From Elusimicrobiota bacterium (GTDB taxonomy: Bacteria; Elusimicrobiota; Elusimicrobia; UBA1565; UBA9628), in assembly GCA_023213235.1 (NCBI GenBank), contig CP096137.1, forward strand, positions 1,939,047 through 2,003,046: a stretch of DNA of 64,000 bases, in the 5' to 3' direction. Position 1 is the first letter of the stretch, and each line of letters opens with the position of its first letter. Below are positions 30,401 to 39,517 of this stretch, in pieces. The notes below the pieces were generated by a model, which was given only the letters and a program-made list of their open reading frames with translations, made no database searches and was not told where the DNA came from. Position numbers and translations under genes: made by a program.

Positions 30401-31998
30401 TCGCCGGGCCCGGTGATCTCCGGGATCTGCCGGCCGTCCCGCGTGGGCCCCTGAGAACTGAACGCCGACAGAGAGCCGAGCGTCGACTGGTTGCCGAAGC
30501 TGTAGGCGAAGCCGTCGCTGCCGTACCAGTACTGCTTCGACGCGTAGGAGGCGACCGCGAAGACGTTCGGCGCGGACGCGGGCTCGCCGGCCGTCATCGT
30601 CTGGTCCGGGGACGCGAAGCTGATCCCCTCCGAGCCCGGGTCGAGGTAGCCGTCGACGCGGCCCGAGCCGCCGAAGGAGGTGCGCGCCAGCGAGATCAGG
30701 ATCGACGGCACGGTGATCCCGGCGCCGCGCGTGACGTAGACGTAGAGCTGCTTGTCGCCCGACGGGTGGCCGGAGTTGACCGAATTGTACACCTCGACGG
30801 TGTGGCCGCCGATCACGCCCGACGACATCCCCGCCGCGGCGCGCGTGACGGAGCCGCCCTGCCCGGTCAGCGTCACGGTGACCGTGTAATGGTCGGCGCC
30901 GGGGTGCCAGAGTTCGATGTCCGCGTCCGTCGTCGCCGCGTCGATGTTGACCGTGATGCCCGCGCTGCCGAAGGTGAGGCTGTGCGCGTTCGAGGAGCCG
31001 TCGTTGCCCATCGCGACGACGACGGGCGTGCTGGCCGCGAGCGCTCCGATGCCCGACTCGAAGGTCGACGTGCCGTCGTGGGGGCCGTACATCGTGCCCA
31101 GGCTCAGGTTGACGACCGCCCGCTTGCCCGCCGCGGCGGCCTTGGCGATGACGTAGTTCACGCCGTCGATGACGTCGTCGGTCTGGAAGGTCGTGCGCAC
31201 CGCCACGATGTCGGCGCTCGGGGCCAGTCCCTTGAACGTGCCGGCGGGGATCGCCCCGTTCGTCGCGGTGCCGTCGCCGGCCGCGATGCCGGCGACGTGC
31301 GTGCCGTGGCCGTCGGTGTCCTTCGTGTTGATCACGTTCGCGCCGCCCTGGAGCTTGGCGGTGAGGCTCGCGTTCGAATACTCGGCGCCGTAGTTGAAGC
31401 CCGAGGGGAACGCGCCGCCGACGTGCGAGCTGATCGTCTGGTCCCAGATCGAGAGGATGCGCGAGGTGACGGGACCGTCGTTGACGAAGTCGCGGTGGTT
31501 CCAGTCGATGCCGGAGTCGACGATGCCGACGACGACGCCGGCGCCGGTCGCGTTCGCGAGGTCCGAGGCCGCCGTCCCGTAGATCGTGCCGACCGGGATC
31601 CCCGCGGCCGACGCGCTCGAGCGCACGGCGTCGAGCGTCGGGCGCGTGCGCACGGCGTGCTCGATCGAGGCGACGCGCCCGTCGGCGGCGAGCGCGTCGA
31701 GCGAGGCGTCGTCGGCCCGCGCGGTGACGACGTCGCCGGCCTGGCTGCCGAACTGGGCGTCGGGGAAGGCGGCGCGCAGCGCCGCCAGCGGCGTGCCGGG
31801 CGCGACGCGGATGAGGACGGGGCGGCGGGGGCCCGCCGGAGCGCCGCCGCCGCCGAGAGGGGCGAAGCCTCCGCCGCCGGCGCCGCGGCGCGAGCGAAGG
31901 CGCGCGTCGAACTTAGGCGATTGCGCCGCGGCGGCGACGCCCCAAAGCAAAAGGGCGGCCAGCGACGAGAGAATCGCTTTCCTTCTCCTGAACTGCAT
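27428..31998 (-). CDS. Large secreted subtilase (S8) with fibronectin-III-like repeats and C-terminal sorting-type domain
   Basis: About 1523 residues after repair at the plus-strand G5 run 30119-30123. Signal peptide SLAALLLWGVAAAAQ. A short propeptide (VLIRVAPGTPLAALRAAFPD) precedes the S8 domain: Asp161 (GIVDSGIDWNH), His231 (DGHGTHVAG), oxyanion Asn332 (AMGNDGS) and Ser565 (GTSMAAPAVTG), with a PA-type insertion between. About seven fibronectin-III-like repeats follow, with recurring GLxxNTxYxxRV turns. A beta-sandwich and a FlgD/T9SS-like end (GTKIRVMSLTGEMVWEG, GTYYAIIEGAG) close the protein. It is likely a cell-surface or released protease. Confidence 0.85.
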
Positions 31999-32006
31999 CC
32001 TTTCCG

Positions 32007-32033
32007 AGGATAGCCCCGGCGGGGGGCTGTCAA
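32007..32033 (-). promoter_or_regulatory. Promoter of the subtilase-PorV operon
   Basis: Reading the minus strand, TTGACA (32033-32028) and TATCCT (32012-32007) are spaced by 15 bp containing a GC hairpin. The -10 ends 8 nt before the ATG at 31998, so transcription should start at or within a few bases of the start codon. Confidence 0.65.
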
Positions 32034-32062
32034 GGACTCGTCTATTAAGGGAAGGTTAAAGC

Positions 32063-32746
32063 CTAATCGGCTTTTTCGGCGGAGATGAGGCCCATGTCGA
32101 TGCCCTTGACCACGGCCTCGGTCCGGTTCGACACGGAGAGCTTCTGGAACATGCTGTTCAGGTGGTTCTTGACCGTCTTCACCGAGCAGTCGAGGGACGC
32201 GGCGATCTCCTTGTTCGACTGGCCCTGCCCGAGGTTGGAGAGAACCTTGATCTCGGTCTTGGTCAGCGCGACGAGGGAGGCTTCGGAGGAGGCGGAGCCC
32301 ATCTGGCGCAGGCCGTCGATGAGCTTGCTCATGACCGGCTGGGGGATCATCACGCCCTGGTTGGCGAACGTCTTCAGCGCGTTGACGAGCTCCGCGGCGG
32401 GAAGCATCTTCGAGAGATAGCCGTTGGCGCCGGCCTGGATCGCCTCCATGACGTGCGCCTCGTCCTCGTAGGAGGAGAGGATCAGCACGTTCGTGGTCGG
32501 GCAGTCCTTGTGGATCTGGCGCGTGGCCTCGATGCCGTCCATGTGCGGCAGCTTGATGTCGAGGAGGATGACGTTGGGCTTGAGCTTCTTGACGAGGCGA
32601 AGCGCCTCGCGGCCGTCGGCGGCCTCGGCGATCACGGTGATGTTCCGCTCGTTCTCGAGGAGGTCCTTGATGCCCTCGCGGAACAGCGTCTGGTCGTCGG
32701 CGATGATGACGGTGATCTTTTTCGCGGGAGCGCTCTTCTTGGCCAT
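32063..32746 (-). CDS. NarL/FixJ-family response regulator
   Basis: 227 residues from the ATG at 32746 (MAKKSAPAKK). Receiver domain: acidic pair Asp17-Asp18, phosphoacceptor Asp63 in VILLDIKLPHMDG, Thr/Ser in LILSSYED and Lys in GYLSKMLP. C-terminal LuxR-type helix-turn-helix: LTKTEIKVLSNLGQGQSNKE and VKTVKNHLNSMFQKLSV. It should activate or repress transcription when phosphorylated. No histidine kinase is encoded nearby. A longer reading to 32953 runs through the tRNA and is rejected. Confidence 0.93.
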   Translation of the reverse strand: MAKKSAPAKKITVIIADDQTLFREGIKDLLENERNITVIAEAADGREALRLVKKLKPNVILLDIKLPHMDGIEATRQIHKDCPTTNVLILSSYEDEAHVMEAIQAGANGYLSKMLPAAELVNALKTFANQGVMIPQPVMSKLIDGLRQMGSASSEASLVALTKTEIKVLSNLGQGQSNKEIAASLDCSVKTVKNHLNSMFQKLSVSNRTEAVVKGIDMGLISAEKAD

Positions 32747-32752
32747 GACCAG

Positions 32753-32782
32753 ATAGTACACATTTTGGTTTTTGTGATACAA
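32753..32782 (-). promoter_or_regulatory. Promoter of the response regulator (leaderless type)
   Basis: On the minus strand TTGTAT (32782-32777) and TACTAT (32758-32753) are 18 bp apart; the -10 ends 6 nt before the ATG. The -35 overlaps the -10 of the divergent tRNA promoter, so the two may compete. Confidence 0.55.
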
Positions 32783-32783
32783 T
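32778..32783 (+). promoter_or_regulatory. -10 box of tRNA-Met
   Basis: TACAAT ends 11 nt before the first base of the mature tRNA, in a short AT-rich spacer between divergent genes. Confidence 0.5.
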
Positions 32784-32794
32784 GTCGCTCTTCC

Positions 32795-32866
32795 GGCGCC
32801 GTAGCTCAGTGGTAGAGCGGGCGTTTCATAAGCGCCATGTCGGAAGTTCGATCCTTCCCGGCGCCA
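32795..32866 (+). tRNA. tRNA-Met (CAT)
   Basis: 72-nt cloverleaf: acceptor GGCGCCG/CGGCGCC, D-arm GCTC-AGTGGTA-GAGC, anticodon stem GGCGT/GCGCC with loop TTCATAA (anticodon CAT at 32827-32829), variable ATGTC, T-arm GGAAG-TTCGATC-CTTCC, discriminator A. CCA is not encoded. The G1-C72 pair argues against an initiator tRNA. Elongator Met is most likely; a lysidine-modified Ile(CAT) cannot be excluded. Confidence 0.95.
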
Positions 32867-32876
32867 AGATATGTAA

Positions 32877-32914
32877 GACGGCCGGACATTGATCCAGATC
32901 AATGTCCGGCCGTC
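32877..32914 (+). terminator. Perfect 17-bp hairpin after tRNA-Met
   Basis: Arms 32877-32893 and 32898-32914 are exact reverse complements around a 4-nt CCAG loop, followed by GCATTTCTGTTT. The U tract is weak, but position directly after the tRNA suggests a terminator that also insulates the next gene, whose start lies 62 bp downstream. Confidence 0.75.
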
Positions 32915-32976
32915 GCATTTCTGTTTAAATCCGTCTACTTCGCGGGCACACAAGACGCGAGGGGAGGATCAACGAC

Positions 32977-33159
32977 ATGGCCGAAGCTCTCGTGGTTGCC
33001 AGCAAGGTCAAGAAGCTCGTGAAGGACGCCGGTCTGCGCACCGGCGGCGACTACCTCGACGCCCTCTCCGGCAAGATCGAGGCGACGGTGAAGGCCTCGA
33101 TCCAGAAGGTCCAGGCCGAAGGCAAGAAGAAGACCCTCGGCGCCGAAGACCTCGCCTAA
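32977..33159 (+). CDS. Bacterial histone-fold protein
   Basis: 60 residues, behind GGGGAGG. The sequence (LVVASKVKKLVKDAGLRTGG, DYLDALSGKIEATVKASIQK, KKKTLGAEDLA) has the three-helix layout of one histone fold: short helix, long central helix, short helix, ending with the loop before a KTLxxED-type last helix. It closely follows the small bacterial histones of the Bd0055 type described in Bdellovibrio and predicted in several other phyla. Such proteins dimerise and bind DNA. It is 10 bp before the MidA-like gene and separated from the tRNA by a hairpin. Strong by pattern, not confirmed by search. Confidence 0.82.
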   Translation: MAEALVVASKVKKLVKDAGLRTGGDYLDALSGKIEATVKASIQKVQAEGKKKTLGAEDLA

Positions 33160-33169
33160 GGAAAGGCGA

Positions 33170-34163
33170 ATGCGCTCGTTCAGGGACTTCATGGAGTCCG
33201 CTCTCTACGACCCTGAACGGGGCTTTTATGCCGTCCGCGAAAAGACCGCGGATTTCTACACCGCTCCCGAGCTCCACGGCGCTTTCGGCTCGGTGCTGGC
33301 CGACCGGCTGGCCCTCCTTCTCGAGAAAGTCTCGGCGAAGGAGGGCCCTCTCTTCTCGTCGAGGCCGGCTGCGGCGACGGGACCTTGGCGTGCCAGGTCG
33401 CGCGGCGCATGCGCGAGAAGCACGCGGCCCTCGCGTCGCGCCTCTCCTTCGTGCTCGTCGAGCGCGGCCGCAAGGACCTCACGACCGCCGCGCGCCGCCT
33501 GACCGCCTTCGGCATGCCGGTCGCCGCGCACACGTCGCTCGAGTCGCTGCCCGCCCTGCGCGGCGTGATCTACTCCAACGAGCTGCTCGACGCCCTGCCC
33601 GTGCACCTGCTCGAGGCGCGCGACGGCGCGGTTTCCGAGGTGTTCGTCGACGCCGAGGGCCGCGAGCTTCTCGCCGCGCCCTCTTCCGCCGAGATCGCCG
33701 CGCGCGCCGCGGCGCTCGCGGGCGCGCTGTCCGACGGCCAGCGCCACGCGGTCTGCCTCGAGGCCGAGTCCTGGATCAAGACGGCCGCCGCGAAGATCGA
33801 GGAGGGGTTCCTCGTCACGATCGACTACGGCAAGCGCTTCGCGCCCGGCGCGCCGAACCCGCCGCGCGCCTTCCGGCGCCACGCGGTCGAGACCGAGCTC
33901 ACGCGCGAGCCCGGAGCCTTCGACCTGACGGCCTCCGTGGACTTCGAGGGGCGATCGCCGCCGGCGGCGCCGCCGGGCTCGGCCTCGAGTCCTACGAGAG
34001 CCTGTCGAAGTTCCTGCTCGACGGCGGCCTGATGTCCTGGCTCGAAGCCGCCGCGGGCGACGACGCCCCCGCCTACCGCGAGCGCGCGAAGCTCAAGACC
34101 CTGGTCCACCCCGACGGCATGGGAGAGGTCTTCAAGGTCCTTATACAGAGGAAAGCGATATGA
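33170..34163 (+). CDS. MidA/NDUFAF7-family SAM-dependent methyltransferase
   Basis: About 331 residues after two repairs (one base lost near 33347-33358; G4 33948-33951). N-terminal RSFRDFMESALYDPERGFYA and DFYTAPELHGAFGSVLADRL are typical of the family, followed by the SAM loop LVEAGCGDGTLA and SNELLDALPVHLLEA, then GFLVTIDYGKRF. The mitochondrial homologue NDUFAF7 methylates an arginine in the NuoD-equivalent complex I subunit. Here the gene ends overlapping nuoA (ATGATGA) at the head of the nuo operon, a context that supports a complex I maturation role. Confidence 0.85.
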
Positions 34164-34516
34164 TGAGCGCCTACGCCGTCGTTTACGCCTTCGTGATCGT
34201 CGCGGTCGGCTTCGCGGCCGTCACGCTCGGCGCCGCCAAGGTCCTGCGCGCGAGCGTCCCGTACGCGCGCAAGGAGAGCACCTACGAGTGCGGCATCCCC
34301 GCGGTCGGCTCGACCGAGGTCAAGCTCAACATCCGGTTCCACACGTTCGCGCTGCTGTTCGTGCTCTTCGACGTCGAGGTTCTCTACGTGTACCCGTGGG
34401 CGGTCACCGCCCGCGAGTTGGGGACCGTCGCTCTCGTCGAGATGGGCGTCTTCGTCGCGATCCTGCTCCTGGGCCTCGCGTACGCCTGGCGCAAGGGCGC
34501 GCTGAGCTGGGAATAA
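34160..34516 (+). CDS. nuoA: NADH-quinone oxidoreductase subunit A
   Basis: 118 residues with three membrane helices. Signature: [20 protein letters not shown] and [20 protein letters not shown], the loop and second helix that help form the quinone-linked E-channel. First gene of the nuo cluster; its start overlaps the methyltransferase stop. Confidence 0.96.
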   Translation: MMSAYAVVYAFVIVAVGFAAVTLGAAKVLRASVPYARKESTYECGIPAVGSTEVKLNIRFHTFALLFVLFDVEVLYVYPWAVTARELGTVALVEMGVFVAILLLGLAYAWRKGALSWE

Positions 34517-34520
34517 AACC

Positions 34521-35069
34521 ATGGCCATGATCCTCGAGAAGCTGCCGGGACTCACGAAGGGACTGCCGGGAGGAGAACTCCTCCTGACGACGTCCGACTA
34601 TTTCATCGACCTGGGCCGGCGCCAGTCGATGTGGCCGATGACCTTCGGCCTCGCGTGCTGCGCCATCGAGATGATGGCCTCCTACGCGTCGCGCCTCGAT
34701 TTCGACCGCATGGGCGTCATCCCGCGCGCGAGCCCCCGCCAGGCCGACGTGATGATCGTCGCGGGCACCGTCTGCAAGAAGATGGCCGAGCCGATCCTCG
34801 AGATCTACCATCAGATGCCGGAGCCGCGCTTCGTGATCTCGATGGGCTCGTGCGCCAACTGCGGCGGCCCGTACTACGACTCGTACTCGGTCGTGAAGGG
34901 CGTCGACCGCATCGTGCCCGTCGACGTCTACATCGCCGGCTGCCCGCCGCGCCCCGAGGCGCTGCAGTACGCGGTCGTCAAGCTCCAGGAGAAGATCGCC
35001 AAGATGTCCCTGAAGAAGGGCCTGGCGACCGTCCAGCAGGAGAAGGGCAGCCGGGACATTAACGGTTAA
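34521..35069 (+). CDS. nuoB: NADH-quinone oxidoreductase subunit B
   Basis: 182 residues. Ligates the terminal 4Fe-4S cluster N2: the tandem Cys in LACCAIEMM, Cys in MGSCANCGG and Cys in [11 protein letters not shown]. The substrate side faces the quinone pocket formed with NuoD. Intact frame. Confidence 0.97.
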   Translation: MAMILEKLPGLTKGLPGGELLLTTSDYFIDLGRRQSMWPMTFGLACCAIEMMASYASRLDFDRMGVIPRASPRQADVMIVAGTVCKKMAEPILEIYHQMPEPRFVISMGSCANCGGPYYDSYSVVKGVDRIVPVDVYIAGCPPRPEALQYAVVKLQEKIAKMSLKKGLATVQQEKGSRDING

Positions 35070-35075
35070 TTGGCC

Positions 35076-35642
35076 ATGACTACCGAAGAACTGTACTCCA
35101 AGATCCAGGCGAAGTTCCCCAAGATCGAGAAAGCGGCCGTTCCGGTCAAGGATTATCCGACCGTGCGGCTCTCCTCCAAAGAAGAACTCGTGCCGTTGTC
35201 TCAGTGGCTCAAGGCCGAGGGCTTCGACATGCTGGACATGCTGACCGCCGTCGACCTGCTCGGCCCCGTGGACATGAAGGGCTTCATCCGCCAGCAGAAC
35301 TTCAACCCGTTCCTGCCCGACGGCGCGACGCCGGAGATCGAGTCCGCGGCCACCCCGGGCTACCCGTACCGCCCGTCGATGGACCTGCTCTGGTCGTTCA
35401 TCTCCGTCAAGGACAAGACGCGCGTGATCGTGCGCCTCGAGCAGCCGCGCGAGGGGACGAGCGTGCCGAGCCTGGTGCCGCTCTTCAAGAGCGCCGACTG
35501 GCAGGAGCGCGAGACCTTCGACCTCCTCGGGATCAAGTTCGAGGGGCACCCGAACCTGACCAAGATTCTGACGCCCGACTTCACCGTCGGCCATCCCCTG
35601 CGCAAAGACTACGTGCACGTCAAGGACCGCTTCGATGAGTAA
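35076..35642 (+). CDS. nuoC: NADH-quinone oxidoreductase subunit C
   Basis: 188 residues from ATG 35076 (a TTG 6 bp earlier is possible). 30-kDa subunit signature: ERETFDLLGIKFEGHPNLTK and the end HPLRKDYVHVKDRFDE. A Pro/Gly-rich insertion (residues ~68-100, including FLPDGATPEIESAATPGYPY) is longer than usual. The stop overlaps nuoD. NuoC and NuoD are separate genes here, unlike the fused E. coli form. Confidence 0.94.
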   Translation: MTTEELYSKIQAKFPKIEKAAVPVKDYPTVRLSSKEELVPLSQWLKAEGFDMLDMLTAVDLLGPVDMKGFIRQQNFNPFLPDGATPEIESAATPGYPYRPSMDLLWSFISVKDKTRVIVRLEQPREGTSVPSLVPLFKSADWQERETFDLLGIKFEGHPNLTKILTPDFTVGHPLRKDYVHVKDRFDE

Positions 35643-36785
35643 CGCGACGACCGCCGCCCACGACCTCGCGCAGGTTCCCAACCCCGCGCTCAAGAGCGAC
35701 CAGCTCTTCATCAACCTCGGCCCCCAGCACCCGTCCACGCACGGCGTGCTGCGCATCGGCCTGACGATCGAAGGCGAAGTCATCGTCAAGGCGGTCCCCG
35801 ACATCGGCTACCTGCACCGCGGCACCGAGAAGCTTTCCGAGGTCCGCAACTACCACCACTGCGTCGTGCTGACCGACCGTTGGGACTACGTCTCGGCGAT
35901 GCCGAACAACCTCGTGTTCTGCCTCGCGGCCGAGAAGCTCGCGGGCGTGAAGACCACCCCGCGCGCCGACGCCTTGCGCGTGATCATGTGCGAGATGAAC
36001 CGCGTGGCCTCGCACCTGTTGTTCTTCGGCACGTACGGCATCGACCTCGGCGCCTACACCCCGTTCCTGTACGCGTTCCGCGAGCGCGAGATGGTGCTCG
36101 ACCTCTTCGAGATGCTGTGCGGCGCGCGCCTGACCTACAACTACATCCGCCTCGGCGGCGTGATGGTCGACGCGACTCCCGAGTGGCTCAAGCGCACGTC
36201 GGAGTTCGTCGAGTACTTCAAGCCCCGCCTCGACGAGTACGACACGCTGCTGACCTACAACCCGATCTTCATGGCGCGCACGAAGGAGTCGGCATCGTGA
36301 CCGCCGCGGAAGCCAAGGACTGGGCGCTCTCCGGCCCCAACCTGCGCGCCTCCGGCGTCGACTACGACGTCCGCAAGTTCGCCCCGTACTCCGGCTACCA
36401 GAACTACGACTTCGACGTTCCCGTCGGCAAGGACGGATCCTGCTGGGACCGCTACTTCTGCCGCGTCTCCGAGATGCGCCAGTCGGTCCGCATCATCGAG
36501 CAGGCGATCGCGAAGCTCCCCGACGGTCCGTTCCAGGCCGCGGGCTTCGCGAAGATCCCCAAGCCCGCGGCCGGAGAGGCGTACGCCAACGTCGAGGCCT
36601 CGCGCGGCGACCTCGGCATCTACCTGGCCTCCGACGGCGGCATCTCGCCGTACCGCATGCACGTGCACGCGCCGTCGTTCATCAACCTGGCCATGCTCCA
36701 GGAGAAGCTCGTCGGCATGAAGGTCTCCGACGTGATCGCGCTGCTCGGCTCGATCGACATCGTGCTGGGCGAGGTGGATCGCTAA
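35635..36785 (+). CDS. nuoD: NADH-quinone oxidoreductase subunit D
   Basis: About 383 residues after adding one G at 36285-36286, which converts TKESAS-stop into TKGVGIVTAAEAKDWALSGP. 49-kDa subunit: GPQHPSTHGVLRIGLTIEGE (quinone-site His), GYLHRGTEKLSE and the C-terminal RMHVHAPSFINLAMLQEKL with DIVLGEVDR. It forms the quinone pocket with NuoB and is the expected substrate of the upstream NDUFAF7-like enzyme. Confidence 0.94.
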
Positions 36786-36786
36786 C

Positions 36787-38189
36787 ATGAGCGACAAACC
36801 CGAAGACAAGAAGCCCGAGCCCGCGAAACCCGCGCCGGCGCCCGTCCCCGCGGCCGCTCCGGCTCCCGCCGCCGCCGCTCCCGCGGCGCCGAAACCGGCG
36901 CCGCCGCCGAAGTACGTCCCGCCGGAGCCCGTCCTCAACCGCAAGAACGGCCGCCTGCTCGAGGACCGCTTCGCGACGTGGCCGACCCAGATCTTCGTCA
37001 ACCGCTGGTCGCGCGGCGGCTACCAGGCCGGCGCCGCGATGCTCGCGGGCATCCTGCTCGGCCTCGCCGGGACCGGAGTCGTCGTCGGCGAGCTCGCGAA
37101 GCGGGGGACCAGCTCTTCGCGCTGCTGGCCTCCTTCGCCGCGCAGAAGGGCGTCCCGCCCGCCGCGGTCGACGCCGCGTGGGTCGCGATCAAGGTCCTGA
37201 TCGTCCTGCACGTCATCCTCATCAACGGCCTCTGGTCGATCTGGTGGGAGCGCAAGATCTCCGCGCACATCCAGTCCCGCGTCGGCCCGACCTATGCCGG
37301 CAGCCCCAAGGGGTGGAACTTCCACGGCTGGGCGCAGACGGCGATCGACGGCATCAAGCTCCTTCTTAAGGAGGACATCACGCCGGCCGCCGCCGACAAA
37401 TGGGTCCACGCGCTGGCCCCCGGCCTCGTCGTGGCGCCCTGCATCGTCGCCTTCGCGCCGGTGCTCTTCGGCGACGGGTTGGCCGCCGCGAACCTCGACA
37501 TCGGCGTGCTCTACATCTTCGCGTTCGCCGGCATCTCGGTGATCGGCGTCGTGATGGCCGGCTGGGCGTCGGGCAACAAGTACTCCCTGCTCGGCGGCCT
37601 GCGCGGCGCCGCTCAGATCGTGAGCTACGAGCTGCCTCGCGGCTTCTCCGTGGTGCCCGTCATCATGTTCGCGGGCTCCCTGGACCTGCAGACGATCTCG
37701 AACGCGCAGGCCGGCTATTGGCACGGGATCCTGCCCAAGTGGTTTATCTTCTACCCCGTCGTCGGACAGCTCGCGTTCGTGATCTTCCTGATCGCCTCGG
37801 TCGCCGAGACCAACCGCACGCCCTTCGACATCCCGGAGGCCGAATCCGAGCTCGTCAGCGGCTTCCACACCGAGTACTCCGGCATGAAGTGGTCCATCTT
37901 CTTCCTCGCCGAGTACGCGTACGTGCTGCTCGGCTCCTTCCTGCTCGCGACGTTCTTCCTCGGCGGCGGGGCTTCTCCGATCAACGCGGCCCCCTTCACG
38001 CTCATCCCGAGCTGGATGTGGATGCTCGCCAAGGCGATGCTGATGATGTTCGTCTTCCTGTGGATCCGCTGGACCTTGCCGCGCTTCCGCGTCGACCAGC
38101 TCATGGACTTCACGTGGAAGTTCCTGCTCCCGTGGAGCTTCGTCAACATCGCGGTCGCGGGCCTTTATCTCGCGTTCTGGCTGAAATAA
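36787..38189 (+). CDS. nuoH: NADH-quinone oxidoreductase subunit H with long N-terminal extension
   Basis: About 467 residues after repair at the G5 run 37103-37107; most NuoH proteins have ~330. The canonical part begins near residue 135 (WWERKISAHIQSRVGPTYAG) and includes GIKLLLKEDITPAAADKWVH, SNKYSLLGGLRG-like loop 4 and AETNRTPFDIPEAESELVSG. Before it lie a Pro/Ala/Lys-rich stretch (~45 residues) and an extra hydrophobic helix (AAMLAGILLGLAGTGVVVG). The added N-terminus is unusual and could dock a soluble partner or replace part of the missing input module. Confidence 0.93.
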
Positions 38190-38193
38190 AACA

Positions 38194-38706
38194 ATGATCA
38201 ACTATTTCTCGCGCATCGCGAACAACACCAAGGCGATCCTGCAGGGCCATTGGATCACCCTGAAGTACATGTTCAAGCCGGCCGTCACGATCCACTACCC
38301 CGACGAGAAGCTCGTGCCCTTCGAGAAGTTCCGCGGCGCGCTGCTCTTCGACCAGAACGTCTGCATCTCGTGCAACCTGTGCGTGAAGGCCTGCCCCTCG
38401 AACTGCATCCAGCTCGAGAACGCGAAGAACGAGACCGGCAAGAAGATCGCGAAGGTCGAGTGGTACTCGATCGACTTCGGCAAGTGCAACTTCTGCCGCC
38501 TGTGCGAGGAGGCCTGCCCGACGAAGCCCAAGTCGGTCTGGCACTCCCTCGACTACGAGGTCATCTTCGTCAAGCGCGACGAGATGGTGCGCTGCTGGAA
38601 GAAGGACTTCCCGTTCGTCGGCCGCTACTGGGACCGCCTCACGCAGAGCTTCAAGGAAGCCGAGGGCCAGGTCAACATCCACGACGTCCAGCCGAGGAGA
38701 TCCTAA
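38194..38706 (+). CDS. nuoI: NADH-quinone oxidoreductase subunit I
   Basis: 170 residues with two 4Fe-4S motifs, CISCNLCVKACPSNC and CNFCRLCEEACPTK, carrying clusters N6a and N6b in the peripheral arm. With NuoEFG absent, this subunit is the most exposed electron entry point visible and could take electrons from ferredoxin. Confidence 0.96.
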   Translation: MINYFSRIANNTKAILQGHWITLKYMFKPAVTIHYPDEKLVPFEKFRGALLFDQNVCISCNLCVKACPSNCIQLENAKNETGKKIAKVEWYSIDFGKCNFCRLCEEACPTKPKSVWHSLDYEVIFVKRDEMVRCWKKDFPFVGRYWDRLTQSFKEAEGQVNIHDVQPRRS

Positions 38707-38707
38707 G

Positions 38708-39199
38708 ATGCTCGAGCAGATCGTCTTCTGGTCGCTGTCGGCGCTGGTCCTGCTCTCGGCGCTGGGCGTCGTGCTGCAGCGCAACGCCGTGCACTCCTCG
38801 CTCTTCCTCGGCCTGACCTTGGCGGGAGTCGCCGGCATCTACGGCTCGCTCGGCGCCGACTTCCTCTTCGGCGCCCAGGTCATGGTCTACGTCAGCGGCA
38901 TCGCGGTCCTCGTCATGTTCGTCGTCATGCTCCTCGGCCGCGCGTCGGACCTGCATCTGCGGCAGGTCAACGAGCGCTGGACCGCGGCCCTGCTCGTCTG
39001 CGCCGTGGCCGCCGTCGGCCTGCTGAAGGTCGCGCGCCTGCACTCGGCGACCTCCGTCGCCGGGGCCGCGCGGCCCTCGACCCGCGAGATCGGCCGGCTG
39101 TTCCTCGGCGAATGGCTCGTGCCCTTCGAGCTGATCTCGCTCGTCCTGCTCGCCGCCCTGCTCGGCGCGGTGTTCTTCACCCGCACGGAGAAAGCCTGA
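38708..39199 (+). CDS. nuoJ: NADH-quinone oxidoreductase subunit J
   Basis: 163 residues, five membrane helices. The pi-bulge helix region appears as DFLFGAQVMVYVSGIAVLVM. The stop overlaps nuoK (TGATG). Intact. Confidence 0.94.
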   Translation: MLEQIVFWSLSALVLLSALGVVLQRNAVHSSLFLGLTLAGVAGIYGSLGADFLFGAQVMVYVSGIAVLVMFVVMLLGRASDLHLRQVNERWTAALLVCAVAAVGLLKVARLHSATSVAGAARPSTREIGRLFLGEWLVPFELISLVLLAALLGAVFFTRTEKA

Positions 39200-39516
39200 T
39201 GAACGCTCCCCTGACGCTCGCCCACTACATGACGCTCGCCGGGCTGCTCTTCCTCATCGGCGTGTTCGGCGCGCTGACGCGCCGCAACATCATCGGCATC
39301 CTCATGTCGATCGAGCTCATGTTCAACGCGGCCAACATCAACCTCGCCGCCTTCGACCGCTTCCTGCACCCCCAGGGCGTCACGGGCCAGGCGCTGGCGC
39401 TGTTCGTGATGACCGTCGCGGCCGCCGAGATCGTCGTCGGCCTCGCCCTGCTGCTCGCGATCTACCGCGGCGCCGACACCGTCTACGCCGAAGACTTCAA
39501 CCTCCTCAAGGGCTGA
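39199..39516 (+). CDS. nuoK: NADH-quinone oxidoreductase subunit K
   Basis: 105 residues, three membrane helices. Conserved RRNIIGILMSIELMFNAANI contains the membrane Glu used in proton transfer, and FVMTVAAAEIVVGLALLLAI the second one. Start overlaps the nuoJ stop. Confidence 0.95.
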   Translation: MNAPLTLAHYMTLAGLLFLIGVFGALTRRNIIGILMSIELMFNAANINLAAFDRFLHPQGVTGQALALFVMTVAAAEIVVGLALLLAIYRGADTVYAEDFNLLKG

Positions 39517-39517
39517 T

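Noticed and set aside
27428..32013. Long plus-strand open frames opposite the subtilase
   Set aside because: Arg/Gly-rich translations typical of antisense GC-rich coding DNA; the minus strand has the catalytic motifs.
32747..32953. Longer N-terminus for the response regulator, up to 32953
   Set aside because: It would read antisense through the tRNA-Met gene and its terminator; the ATG at 32746 with its -10 box fits the receiver domain start.
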